A DNA stretch of 64,000 nt, taken from positions 22,146 through 86,145 of the forward strand of contig JANBPU010000056.1 of the NCBI GenBank assembly GCA_027575805.1. The letters are read 5' to 3'. The notes under the pieces were generated by a model. That model did no database searches. It saw nothing but the letters and a program-made list of their open reading frames with translations, and had not been told where the DNA came from. Below are positions 44,936 through 56,107 of the stretch, in pieces. Made by a program: the position numbers and the translations under genes. The DNA comes from Mycoemilia scoparia. Lineage: Eukaryota; Kickxellomycota; Kickxellomycetes; Kickxellales; Kickxellaceae. Within the stretch, counting starts at the first letter, position 1. Each line of letters begins with the position of its first letter.

Positions 44936-47491
44936 GCCAGCAAGTGCCGGCAGGAAGCTAAAAGGTCAGCAAAAGCCAACCAATTAGCAGACTTTGCAAG
45001 CCGAAGCCAGCAAAGTTGTGGATCCACCCTCCCTATAAAGCCAACCGAACCAAGCAAGTGTCATCAAAAGCAGCCGTCAAATGTATGTGTAATGTTGCTA
45101 GGCCAACATCCCTCGACTCCATACCCCTCCAGAGCCAAACCTTTAACTCCAAATCCAGCACCGGTCAACCGGATAGGAGCCTATTCTAGCTCAAGTGAGC
45201 GCTAGCCCCAAAGTGACCCAGACTGCTCCTAAGTTGCGCTTACCAACGGAGCAGGGCCCTGCCTGGGTCTCCTTGGGGCCTGCACCACTGAGCGTGACAG
45301 CTAGCACTTTAAGACAGGGGCTTTTTCTTCCGCCAGCATCCAACCGATTGAACCATGCAGCGCTTGCTATCAGGCCTGATGTCTGTGCATCGTTCAATCT
45401 TTTGGATACCTGGCAGAAGAACTAGCTCCTGCGGCAGCTGTCACGGTAGAATATAGGTGTAGGCTCGTATCTAGGAAGGGAAAGAGGAAAAGTTAGCGGA
45501 ACATTTTAGCAGGATGCAGCATCTATACTTATACTGTCGAGGATGGCTGTAGAATCCATAGGCTCTGTGGAGTTGCTTAAAGGACGGTTCTCCTGCCAAC
45601 ATGGCCCCCTGCCTCCAATCCAGATGGCCTGTGAATAGCTACGCAGTGTAAAATAGAGCCAATGGTGCATTTATTTCCATGAATCATTTCTATGTGTAGC
45701 AGTAGCAATGTATGTGTATTTTCCAATTCCACTCTATGATCTTTCTCTCTCTGCGGTCAGTCATGTTAATGTTGTATCTATGACTGCCTCCATGTGGTTC
45801 AATTCAGCATGCCCTGAAGACAAACAAAGACCCCTGGTCATTAGGCTAGCTGAGAAAAGTCATTGTGGTCTTTTGAACAAATCTTCACTGATGCCAAGTC
45901 ACGTATAGCGTCTCCATCACTTTCATTATATTAACCAGCCCTGTCAGTTCATTGTACCGGCCTGGTATCAATGCAAATGATGGCATTTCTTCCATGAGGT
46001 TATGGATGGGCATATAGTTTGAAATATTACCTGGATAAAATGGTGTGCTGTCTATGCTTCAAGATTGGTTGGCACATCTAACAAGCAGAGCTGGGATTCT
46101 TGGCTCGGTTCTATTCACCACATTACAAGGCGTGCCAAAACCACCATGTTTGTTGTAAACTGGCCGAAATGTCTATGAATCATCGCTATACAATCTGATA
46201 TTTACCAAAAAGGGTATGATAATAACACCAAAGTCATACCCAAAATGTAGTTCTGATGGTAGTTAATGTGTACCATGTGTTAGTTTGCCTCAGCTTGCAG
46301 CAGTCATGCCAGCATCCTTGGCAAAGACGTTCGTTAGTGGGTATTTCTGGTGTATGTGTCAGTAGGATCCAAAGCATTTGGAGTATAGAGCGGTCCTAGT
46401 AACAAAAAGAATAGGCTTCAGTCAAATAAAGCGTGGATGTCTGTTTCTCAGCTATGAACTGTTGTATGGCGTAAGGAACACTTACATTTTAGGCCGAATG
46501 GCATTATTTTTGGACCACTAAGAGGAACATCTCCTACCCATAGCCACATATATAAGATTACAGAAGTGGGAATGTCTTGGTATGCTTGCTGCTAATGAGA
46601 GGATTGTTGAGGCGACTGGATGATCTGGAGGGAGTATTCAGGGCTCTTTTGGAGAGAGTTGAAGACTCCTTTTGTACGGCCATAGACCAAAAGACAAAAT
46701 GTTTGTATTTAACGGTCTTTATTAGTAGATGAATATGTGTGTGTGTAAAAGAGAAAGTGTTATTTAGTAGAAAGAAAGAAACAAAAGGTTGAAAAGTTCA
46801 TTTCGTGAGGTGCAGAGGCAAAGCAAATGTATACCACAGGCAAGCAATTATATCAACATTGAAATATTCAGGTAATTTACAAAATACTGGAGTCAATTTT
46901 AAAAGTGGCAAATTAAGTAAATTTGTAGGCGTTGCAAGCATTGTGAATAGGAGGACTATTTGTATAGTAATCTCTGATCAGTATATTTTGGCATGTATTC
47001 TTAGAGGCATGTGTTTTTTGGGGTTTCTATGTATACCTTGAAAACAACTGTAGCTGCGAAAATAATTTCTGGAATTTGCATACTGCTTGATTCCCAATGT
47101 TAACAATGAGCAGGGAAAATTCATCCACAAGCCTTGGAGTTTTAGCTGGGCTTCTGACGAATAACATTAATCTTTTAGACATAATTAATACCAACAATAT
47201 CTTTTTAGAAGAGACATTGTAAAGTGGCTTACAAGATCAGAAACCAGAATTCTAAAGTTTATGGTTTAATTGTTTTTTTGGTGGGTTTATGCATGAATAT
47301 CCTGGTGGCTTTTCTATTAATAATATTATGTAAGTATTTTAATTCTTGTAATAATATTTATTTACAATATATATATAAACAGATCGGTGAAGCATAGTAG
47401 CAAAGTATGTAAAAGCTTGAAATCATAGTGGAAAGACTGTCCAGGAAAAATATTCACTTTGCAAAGGATGGGAGTCAGTAAATACACCAAT

Positions 47492-47998
47492 TTAGTAGTA
47501 GCGGTAGTAGCTAGGGTAGCCACCATATTGAGGATAGCCGTACTGGTGGTGGCCATAAGTGGGGTATCCGTATCCGGGGTGCCCGTATCCACCATAACCG
47601 TAGTAACCAACTGGTGCGACTCTGTTGTCCCAGTGCTGGTTGTTCCAGGTGTTGAAGTTGGAATTTCCTGAGGAACCGTAAGGGGTGCTGGCAGAATCTT
47701 GGTGGGAATTAAAACCATTGTTCCAACTGTTGGAGTTCTGTCCGTAAGGTCCAGTGTTAGTGATCTGACCATTGTTATAGGCACCAGTGTTGACGTTAGA
47801 GAACGAGTCGCGGAGCATAAGGCCTCTAGTATGAAGATGGTGGCTGGGGGGTACAGCTACAAGAGCTATACCGCCAAGAGGAGCTTGTGTGTTCCCTGTG
47901 GGAGAGGCAGCGTTCTCAGCTTCAGCGGCAGCAGCATTTGCAGTGGGTGCGATGATGGCAGCAATGGCGATAGATGCAGCGACGAGATCGAATTTCAT
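47492..47998 (-). CDS. secreted Gly/Tyr-rich small protein
   Basis: A protein of 168 residues starting at the ATG at 47998 (an upstream in-frame TTG is discounted). Residues 1 to about 20 (MKFDLVAASIAIAAIIAPTANA) form a clear signal peptide with an AxA-type cleavage site. The middle is Asn/Ser/Gly-rich with repeated NT and YG pairs. The last 45 residues are a run of GYG, YPxYG and HPGYGYP repeats ending YYRYY. Such tails are found in cell-wall, adhesive or spore-coat proteins of fungi, but no specific family is recognised. No cysteine-rich domain or GPI signal is seen. A TATAAATA box lies about 95 bases upstream. An overlapping Thr-rich frame on the same strand (47362-47784) is a shadow. Confidence 0.75.
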   Translation of the reverse strand: MKFDLVAASIAIAAIIAPTANAAAAEAENAASPTGNTQAPLGGIALVAVPPSHHLHTRGLMLRDSFSNVNTGAYNNGQITNTGPYGQNSNSWNNGFNSHQDSASTPYGSSGNSNFNTWNNQHWDNRVAPVGYYGYGGYGHPGYGYPTYGHHQYGYPQYGGYPSYYRYY

Positions 47999-48088
47999 TT
48001 TCAAGAAAGGTTTCTGTATATGTATGTGTATGATAGAGAAGTATTGGGTGTGTTGTGATGTTGGATTAATTTGGAGAAATCTCTGGTC

Positions 48089-48096
48089 TATTTATA
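48089..48096 (-). promoter_or_regulatory. TATA box of the Gly/Tyr-rich secreted protein gene
   Basis: TATAAATA on the minus strand, 91-98 bases upstream of the start codon at 47998. The position suits a highly expressed, TATA-driven gene. Confidence 0.55.
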
Positions 48097-48715
48097 CACA
48101 TTCGTCCTCAGCAATACCGATATGTAATGTGGCTAGTAGTTCGAACAGTCTTTATCGCTGGTAGCTTCACTAGCCATGCACTAGAGATCATTTCGGAACA
48201 CATGAGCTGCTCTAGGTAGTTACTTTTTTCAAATGTGTAACTTTAGAACTATTATTTCAGTTCTGTGTAAACTAAGACGCAGTATGAAAAATAAAAAGAT
48301 GCAAATAATGGTCATGTAACTTATAGTTTGCTAGCTACGTGGGACTAAGTTCCAAGCCAGTCACTGCATTTTAAAAAACAAATAATTTCAACTTTGAATT
48401 TTGATCGAAATGGTAGTAAATTTCTCATAAACCGATAGTTGAAATCACATCGTTACTTTACCTTTACCAAGGATTTATGGTGGTCAAAAAGTGCAAGAAA
48501 CGGGCTAGAGCTACCGCAGAATTTATGAGTATGAATAATTTAGTGAACCTTGCCTAAACGACTCCATTCTGAATTGGAAACCCAATGCATATTTATCCAC
48601 ATGCTTATCAACAACACATAAATAATATTCAAGGGAAATAAATATGTGCAAATTGATAAAATATTGCCAACATCTGTATAAATGTTGTTCTTATTCTAAC
48701 TAAGCTTAATATATC

Positions 48716-48848
48716 ATATGGATATGGTCAAGGTTCGCAAGGCCTTGGAAAAAGTGGGACCACAGGAGTTGAATTTGGATTGGCTCATAATTGGGCCAAA
48801 ATCATAGGAATCATTTCTGCCTACCATAGATTCGATCACCAGTGAAAT
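48716..48848 (-). repeat. family-3 dispersed repeat, copy A
   Basis: Read on the minus strand it begins near GGTGATCGAATCTATGGTAGG and continues CAGAAATGATTCCTATGATTTTGG, ending TTTTTCCAAGGCCTTGCGAAC. The same text in diverged form occurs at 50821-50958 and 63234-63369 on the plus strand. Confidence 0.7.
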
Positions 48849-49015
48849 CTTCAGATATGGTAAAATCGGGTCATTTTTCAAAATCATATGAGTTCCCAGT
48901 CTTCGCAAATGAGAATAAGAAATCACATCTCGGTCTACTAGTTTTTAAAACCAAAAGATCTTTTATTACTACTTGCATGCCAAATTTTGCCCACATGGCA
49001 TTTATCGAAATGTAA

Positions 49016-49057
49016 AAAGGTACTTTCCCAAAAGTGAAAACCGGTTAAAGTACCTTT
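49016..49057. repeat. short inverted repeat (hairpin)
   Basis: Perfect 11-base arms AAAGGTACTTT and AAAGTACCTTT separated by about 20 bases. Confidence 0.6.
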
Positions 49058-49769
49058 GCAAAATAATTCCAAAATAACAAAACTCCCACCAAAAGCAGTG
49101 AGATAATCCTGGCCATTAAGTGCATTGGACATACTTTTGAAAATCACGATTGAACACTTACATATTTTACTGCTTTCTACATTTCAAGTGGCGAGTTAAG
49201 ACCTAAACCTTCAGTGATGCTCCCAAAAGCCATTTCCCACCAAATTAGTTCAGTGGTGAAAGTGCCAGAGGTTACTTTGCCTTCCATTTTATTTTTACTA
49301 GAGTTTTTAATGCCCAGACTGACATAAAAAGCTAACCCCTGCTAGAAATAAAATGCATACAAAAATAATTCCTTAAAAGCTTGTGATACAGTAGTTCTGA
49401 ATAGCATTTTAAAATGCTGAAATAAATGGAACAAAATAGCAGACAAATATTGCTCTAAACATTTGATTTGGGCATTATTAAAGAAAGTAAAGGACTGCTG
49501 TGGCTATTGTATATTCAAGGGCTTTATACACACTAAAATTTTCCTCATGAAACTAAAGATAAAATGTATCTTAAAAATCACAATGAAAAGGCCCTATACA
49601 ATATCCTAGGCAGCATTTGTGATTAAAGATTTGTCTATACTCAGCGTGGTTTACATCCAGATGAACGTGGTCTAAGTTTGTCCAAGGTCATAGTGTTGTA
49701 TCAAATTCAAGAGAGGATTACGATTTCAACTCTGTCTGGGGAAGTACAATTCTGGGGCTATCAAGGATC

Positions 49770-49789
49770 ATATATATATATATATATAT
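49770..49789. repeat. (AT)n microsatellite
   Basis: About nine to ten AT units in intergenic sequence. Confidence 0.7.
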
Positions 49790-49910
49790 CTTTTATTTTT
49801 CAATTATTTGCATTCTCCTATTTTACCCAATTATGCAGAATCTATTTTTAAATTCTAAACATATTATTTTTATTTTAAACCGAAACCAACAATTGTATTG
49901 ATAGTAAACT

Positions 49911-50031
49911 ATATGGGTAATAATTTTTGAAGGGTGAAAGTTCGCTAGTAAAACTGGACATCCATTTGGCTGTGATTGCCCCTGTGATCATTGGTCACCA
50001 AAATTCACCCTTCAAAAACTATTGCCCATAT
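49911..50031. mobile_element. MITE-like element, family 1, copy D (best-preserved ends)
   Basis: 121 bases with 28-base terminal inverted repeats: the left end ATATGGGTAATAATTTTTGA (49911-49930, continuing to 49938) and the reverse complement of the right end (50004-50031) agree at 26 of 28 positions. The interior (TTCGCTAGTAAAACTGGACA and so on) is diverged from other copies. If the true ends are TGGG, a TA target duplication is possible but not proven. Confidence 0.8.
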
Positions 50032-50820
50032 ATTTTCATTATTAAATATAATGGCTTTACAAGCAGGCCTATTTATTGAATGATATCTGTGTCTGTTAAA
50101 TTATATTTCTATTTACTAGGCCAAGTGCTATGTAGCCATGACATTAAAATTTATTTATCATGATACAAGAGGTTATTGTTAGACAAAGGTGAATGCTGAT
50201 GAAGATAGTTTGATGTAGACGCAAGATTAAATTATCGTGTTCTATACGCGGTAGACTCCACATTAACGGAAACAAAAACATTAGGAAATCAAAACAACAT
50301 GTCCAGTCCCAGAGTGAAAGAAAGAATCAGTTTGCAGTAGTAATATGTTGGCGTAATTTACGACGAGAACGTTGTTAGAGGGGACAAAATGCCAAAACTT
50401 ATACTGCGAAATGAGACGCCTGACCATTAAGCGATTATTGACCACTTGATCAAAATACAATGCTTCGTGGACTAAGGGATCACCGTTACAATATGGGAAT
50501 CGGTGGGATAGGGAAGTGATTGTATTGCATTAGGGTTTGAACTCATACAAAGGCAATGTGGACTTCGCGCTAGTGATATTGAACTTGGCAGTAGGGAACG
50601 CAGTATTTGGGCTATTATCACTTGGTGCATGAAATATCTGGAGTACTTTCCATATGGAATTTTACTCTTGCGCTAGATATAGACTGCTTTGGACCTTGGA
50701 AAGTAATACTTTAATGATGTAGGTATTTGTCTTTAAACCGCACACACACATATGTATATATATATGCATTCCTTTACATCAATGAAAAGGTTTAGTATGA
50801 TATACTTATAATATGCATAT

Positions 50821-50958
50821 GACAAGGTTTTACTAGTGATCAAGTTTATGGTAGACAGAAATAGATTCTCTGGTTTTGGAGCGACAACTAGCCACTTGCC
50901 ATGTAATTTCCTATATCCCTTTTCTGTCTAAGGTTTTGTGAAATCAAACCATATGCAT
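50821..50958 (+). repeat. family-3 dispersed repeat, copy B
   Basis: It contains AGTGATCAAGTTTATGGTAG, ACAGAAATAGATTCT, TGGTTTTGGAGC and TCTAAGGTTTTGTGAA, collinear with copies at 48716 and 63234. It is bounded by ATATGCATATG on the left and CATATGCATAT on the right, which are inverted copies of each other. Confidence 0.7.
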
Positions 50959-51592
50959 ATATCTACCAAAATGGCATATTATTACGATAGTAACAATAAC
51001 GCGAACCAAAATCAATACAGCATTTGGTGTGTTTAATATAGAGAGACATACAAGACATTGCAACAGGTCTATTGAGGGCGTACGGTCTAAACCAAAAACA
51101 AGAAATATTAGTAAATAGCAGTTACTGAGGCATATTTAAATACTGGCATTTGCTGTGAGCATGGTCTACTTCATTAGTGCAGGCAATGTGATGTCAACAA
51201 AAGCAAAATAGTTGTAAAGTTATGGATGGAGAAGAGGGTGGAATATAAAAACAAGGTACAACGTTTCTAGGAGTCAGGATTTGAACCTTTACTCTTGAAC
51301 CTTCTCTTTAATCGACTAACTGGTTTTTGTGTAAAATTAAAATATTTGAGGTCCAGGTTCTACCTAAACCACACACATATATATACACCCTTTATTGTTA
51401 ATAATATTTAGTAACGACCCTAATATTTCTACAAGCATTGTATTCCTTCATTCCCTCTCCCTGATATAGCAACAATCCCTACTCATTAATATACTTCTTT
51501 CTATTCCAACCAAGCAACAGCAAAACACCTATTTTATTCTGCTGCACTTCATTTAAAAAGCAAACTGCAGTATTTTTCTACTCTTTAAACAA

Positions 51593-54158
51593 ATGACGGC
51601 TAGTGTCGCTACACAAAATGTCAAGCCACATGGAGGGATAGGTTCGGTGGCCAAGAATGGGCTTGATGTTAAGAATTCGAGTGAAGATGCCAAAGCAAAG
51701 CCCGAGAGCAAGGCTAGAATGTCATCACACCGTGGCACCAAATGTAGCAACAATCCCAAGAGCAGCCCCACAGTAAACCTTGATAGTGTGTGTTCCAAAC
51801 GTAGTACGCAGAATGGCTTGAACAGCTTTGGATATCCGTGTTCATCCCAATCATCCCCAATAGCCAACATGTCGCCAACCGCTGCATATTCTACCGGCCA
51901 GTTTGGTGAAAAACCAGCTTCCGGGATACTTGGCAAGTCCTGCAATGATAGTTCTGCAATGTTGACAATGGGAAATGTTGGAGGTTTGGATCCTAATGTA
52001 GTATCTAACGCAGGGTTTGTGAGTGATGCTCAGAACCCCAGGAACCTGCTGGATGAGTCCATGATACCCTCACACATAATCAAGAACCTTATGGAGAGCC
52101 AAAAGTCTGGCGGATGTGGTTTTGGAAGGCAAGTATATGCAAGAGTAAAATACTTTTCGATATTGTTGGTTTATTCTTTGTAGTGCTAAATTGAAATATT
52201 TCTGGATGCATTTCTACAGCTTAACTGACGACATATTCACAACAGCAATGACCAATGTGTTGTCGCAGGAGCCAGGATTTTCGGTCAGCCAGCCACCCCA
52301 CAGCACATTTTCACTATCTTCTTCCTCAGCATCAGGTCCAATTCAGAGTATGCCAATAGACTTCAAAGACTCAAACATCCCGTCTGACTTCTTTTCAGCC
52401 TTTGACGGAGGCGTGGACTCATTTACCAACATATTCAGTACGCTGGGAGGCGAGGGCACACTTTTGAGCATAGGAGATCAGGAAAAACATGGCACTATGA
52501 ATGTTGATTACTCGATTCCCGATTCCAATATGGTTGCTACATCAGAATCCATGGCTCTTAACAACAACAATAATCCACATAGAAGGGTGCTGAGCATGCC
52601 AGCTCACACTTTGGCCAACCTTCCGAGGAGCTTCGAGATGCAGGACCCCAATACCATGATGATGGGTGCATCGGCAATTCCTGGGCCACGCCAGCCCAGC
52701 TACATTAACAATAGCACTGGTATGGGAGGTTTGGGCATTGCAGGTCAAAATCTTGCAAGTCCAATTGGTGGTAATATCGATATAGCACCACGTATTACCA
52801 GCCAAGGAAGCGATATGTTCGACGAAAATGGTAGCAGATCCTTTGAATTGAACAATCATCACCAACAACATGGGACAGCTGGAGTCCGCATGGGTCAGTC
52901 GGCATTTACCACTATAGTAAACTCAGCAGAGCCAAATGCCAAGAGGCCTGGAATTCACAGCCCGCTTTCAACCTTAAACAGGTCTCTTCGCAAAAAGCCC
53001 TGCATGGTCAGTAGTGAAAGGGCAAATTTGGGCTTGGGTACGAGCTGTCAGAGTGCCCCGGTCACTCCTCGTCGCGTCGACTCGACGAGAAGACCTACTG
53101 CCATGGGTCAGTCAAGCAGTACTGTTTTTTCTACTGCCACTACTGCTGGTGCCAATATGTCTGGTAGAAAGGCCAGAGGGGCTGCAGCAAAGTGCAGTAC
53201 TGGATATCTGACCCCGCCCCGCTTGACCAAGCGCTCATGTACAGTTGGCCCGTCAGCGCTTTCTGCGGTATCTGCTGCTGTTGGTGGTGCCACTGCTGTT
53301 ACCCCAGGAAAGCGCAGTGTAGAAAGCAACCTGGTACACCAACAACAGGAAAGCCATCAGCCAATGTCATCACCAACACTCAACATAACAACACCCCACC
53401 GAGTCGACCGACAGTTAATGCTTTCTGCCCAGCGCCCATTATTATTTGCCCGTCCTAAGAACAAAGACGAAACTCCAAGAAAGCGCCGCCGACGCTGCGT
53501 ATCGTCTGATGCTACAAAAGTACTTTCACTATCATCTGATTCTCTTTATTCTGCAGCCGGGTCACCAAATGGTATGCAGAAAATAAATGCTCACAGCAAA
53601 TCTGGTCTTGAAAGGGGCAGTTCATCTAGTAGCAGCAATATTTCTTCTTCTGTTGATGGACCGGCGCTTAATGCTGATAGCAAAGAAGGGATGAGTGGGC
53701 TACAATGGCAACGCATATCAGAGCAGAGACGACGCGATGCCATGCGGGATAACTTTGATCTCCTGAAACGAATGCTTCCCACAGAATACATGCAAAGCGA
53801 TGATGGGCGTGAATTGGCTAGACCTGTACTTTTGGCAAGATTCCTTCGCTTTGTGGACGATACCCTACTGGACATGCAAAGGCTCAAAAACGAATTGGAA
53901 AGCTCAAAATCTCAGTACAATTATTTGGCCGATATGCTCAAAAAGCAGCATATCTCGGTACCCCAGACTTCATGTTCTTCATCAGCATCCGCTGATTTCT
54001 CTGCTTCTTTATTGGGAATGAGTAGTGAAAATGATGGCAGTAGTATGTGTTCGGCTGTCGACTGGGTTTGGAATGCCACTGATCTTTCTAAAGTCGCACC
54101 TTGTCTTGGAACTGATAACTCACAAAAACAGCATCAGTCACCACTTGATCCTAACTAA
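51593..54158 (+). CDS. basic helix-loop-helix transcription factor
   Basis: Exons 51593-52128 and 52220-54158 join in phase to 824 residues, using a GC donor in the context GGAAG|GCAAGT and the acceptor CTACAG. The only recognised domain is a C-terminal bHLH at about residues 680-745: a basic helix with RISEQRRRDAMRDNFDLLKRMLP, a loop, and helix 2 with RPVLLARFLRFVDDTLLDMQRLKNELE running into a short leucine-type extension. The basic region keeps the E-x-RRR contact but lacks the His four residues before the Glu that is usual in E-box binders. The rest is Ser/Asn/Met-rich and disordered, with basic patches (PRKRRRRC) that can serve as nuclear localisation signals. The target genes are unknown. 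Confidence 0.82.
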
Positions 54159-54451
54159 GTCTCTGTTTAGGCCAGCCCAATTGAATCAACAAGATGTTGA
54201 AAAATACTAATGACAATGTTTCAAGTACTAACAATTAGTACTTCCTTACGAATATCTATTACTTGATAATGCCCTAATTTAGATATAATGTTCAGTTTAA
54301 CAAACTTAATGACATAAACTAGCTATTAACGACCAACCCCATTTACTCTTATATCATATCCATGTTTCAGCAAATATTGACAATAAATATATATTTTACA
54401 AAATGATTAAATATTACAAAATATTAAACATAAAACGATCCCCAAAATTTA

Positions 54452-56107
54452 TCAAAATTTTATATGAGAAAATGCATTTACTAGTTGCGGCCTCAATTGA
54501 TCTATATTTTGTGACCACATTTCACAGCTACTTAGATTCGGAAACAGTAGTAGCAAACCCTTTGCTTGGTTGAAGGTTGGTTCAGAATTAACTTGGAACT
54601 TGAGTCCCTTTAGCCTACTGAACGAGTTTGGTCTAAGGGTTAAAGTCAATATACTTTGAAGGTTATTAAGACATATCCCAAGGAACGACAAATGTTCAAT
54701 TTGGCCAAGTGGATGGAGGACGTCTGTTGAAAACAGAGTAAAAGTAAGATCAAGCCACTGCATATTTCTCCAATTTGTTTTTAAAGGGTAAGTTGGTGTA
54801 GCCAAACTGCTGTGGCGATAGCTGTTACTTTTTGTTGCGTTCTGTCTGGGTATAGAAACTAGCCCCAAGGCAGAAGAAAAAAGAACATCATCACATACTG
54901 TTCCTTGGCGCAGGCTATCATAAAAGTGAACCTCAAGATAAACAAGGGAAGGACATTGCGTTGCTAGTTGGTGCATCAATGCAAAGAACTGGTCTGCTGT
55001 CTGGTGATACTCGATATGCAAATATCGCAAGTTGGGGAAGCACATTACAAGATTTTGGTCCTTTTGAGATTTGTGTATCCCGATAGAAAGCTTTTCTGCA
55101 TTAGCCCAAATGTTGCTTGGATTCAGTAATTTATTATAGAGCTTTTCGAAAAATTGAGGATTGGTTGGCTGTGAAAAGTTGGCACCATCGGTATCATTTA
55201 GCTGGTAGGCAGGTAGTTTACACAGCTCTATATCTATTAGGCTTGGGAAGCGGTCTGGTGTGATATCTATTGGATCCATGACATCTTTCTTGGAGTATAA
55301 CATCCCAATATTTAAGGATTTGAGAGCAGGGAATTGTTGATGTGTAGAAGGAACCATTTGGGGGGCCCTCTTTCCTTTTTCTGCCTGGAGCTCTTCAGGC
55401 ATATTGAACTCCTCAAGAACACATGTATCCAGGCGTAATGATTCAAGGCGGGCTTGTGAATATCCTAGCACTTCAAGCGTGCGGAATTTTAGGTAAGGAC
55501 CAATGAATTCCAAATGCTTGAATCGATCCCTTGCGGTCGTTGTCAGAGTTTGTATGAGTAGCTTGTCTTTTATTATCTCAATGGCTTGATCTTTTGGTGA
55601 CTCTCCAACAGCTAAGGAGGTGACTTTTGGCATTAGAGTTGCGACCCAACACAGTAAGTCGGCAACAGACTCATTGTGAACTTCAATCTTTAAGTTTGAG
55701 ATGTTTGAAAAGGCATAGGCTACTTTCTTGCGCATTGGAATCCATTGAAACATAGAAGACATCATCTTGAACTCTAATGTTCTGGCTTGAGTCCACTTTT
55801 TGTTAAGCAGTTGATCCAGATTTCTCTTCATTTCTCTATCAAATTCCACATGCTCGTCTATGCTTATTATCATTTCTCTGGTGATATTTGATATCCATTC
55901 ATACCTTTCAAGCGCTTCAGAGCTATACCCCAATGTTCCAGTCATGAGCTTTCCTAAATACTTTCTAAGGGCAGCCTCTCTCCATGGCTTGTTTAACTGA
56001 CAGAGCTCTAATAGAGTCGTCTCATCTTCCACTGTGTGAATGTAGCCAACAATTTTATATATGATATCTATGGGAAGGTCTTTTGGTGTCTTGGCGATAT
56101 CCATCAT
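54452..56107 (-). CDS. F-box-type protein with leucine-rich segments
   Basis: Single-exon frame of 551 residues from the ATG at 56107; an upstream TTG-initiated extension is discounted. The start DLPIDIIYKIVGYIHT followed by LLELCQLNKPWREAAL fits an F-box. The rest alternates leucine-rich helices and strands (LKSLNIGML, FPSLIDIELCKLP, CFPNLRYLHIEYH, CPSLVYLEVHFYD, LFPNLSSCEMWS) like LRR tails of substrate adaptors. It is of the same general type as 11332-13443, but I see no close sequence likeness between them. Substrate unknown. Confidence 0.65.
   Translation of the reverse strand: MMDIAKTPKDLPIDIIYKIVGYIHTVEDETTLLELCQLNKPWREAALRKYLGKLMTGTLGYSSEALERYEWISNITREMIISIDEHVEFDREMKRNLDQLLNKKWTQARTLEFKMMSSMFQWIPMRKKVAYAFSNISNLKIEVHNESVADLLCWVATLMPKVTSLAVGESPKDQAIEIIKDKLLIQTLTTTARDRFKHLEFIGPYLKFRTLEVLGYSQARLESLRLDTCVLEEFNMPEELQAEKGKRAPQMVPSTHQQFPALKSLNIGMLYSKKDVMDPIDITPDRFPSLIDIELCKLPAYQLNDTDGANFSQPTNPQFFEKLYNKLLNPSNIWANAEKLSIGIHKSQKDQNLVMCFPNLRYLHIEYHQTADQFFALMHQLATQCPSLVYLEVHFYDSLRQGTVCDDVLFSSALGLVSIPRQNATKSNSYRHSSLATPTYPLKTNWRNMQWLDLTFTLFSTDVLHPLGQIEHLSFLGICLNNLQSILTLTLRPNSFSRLKGLKFQVNSEPTFNQAKGLLLLFPNLSSCEMWSQNIDQLRPQLVNAFSHIKF

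Larger units (their letters stand above)
44274..47491. other. 3.2 kb gap with palindrome and decayed coding sequence
   Basis: No intact gene was recognised. The stretch holds a protein-like open frame at about 44414-44674 (+) without known motifs, a long palindrome at 44673-44749, and a GC-richer segment (44750-45430) with frame-shifted tandem coding-like repeats. From 45430 to 47490 I see only short frames and AT-rich spacer. The stop-side flank of the Gly/Tyr-rich gene is at the right end. Confidence 0.45.
47999..51592. other. 3.6 kb repeat-rich gap
   Basis: It holds the promoter of the Gly/Tyr-rich gene on the left and of the bHLH gene on the right. Between them are two family-3 repeats (48716-48848 and 50821-50958), one family-1 MITE (49911-50031), a short hairpin (49016-49057), a TA run (49770-49789) and a tRNA-like relic near 51265-51325. 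No protein-coding gene was recognised. Confidence 0.5.

Noticed and set aside
47362..47784. 140-residue Thr-rich frame on the minus strand
   Set aside because: Shifted reading of the Gly/Tyr-rich repeats; it lacks a signal peptide, whereas the overlapping frame has one.
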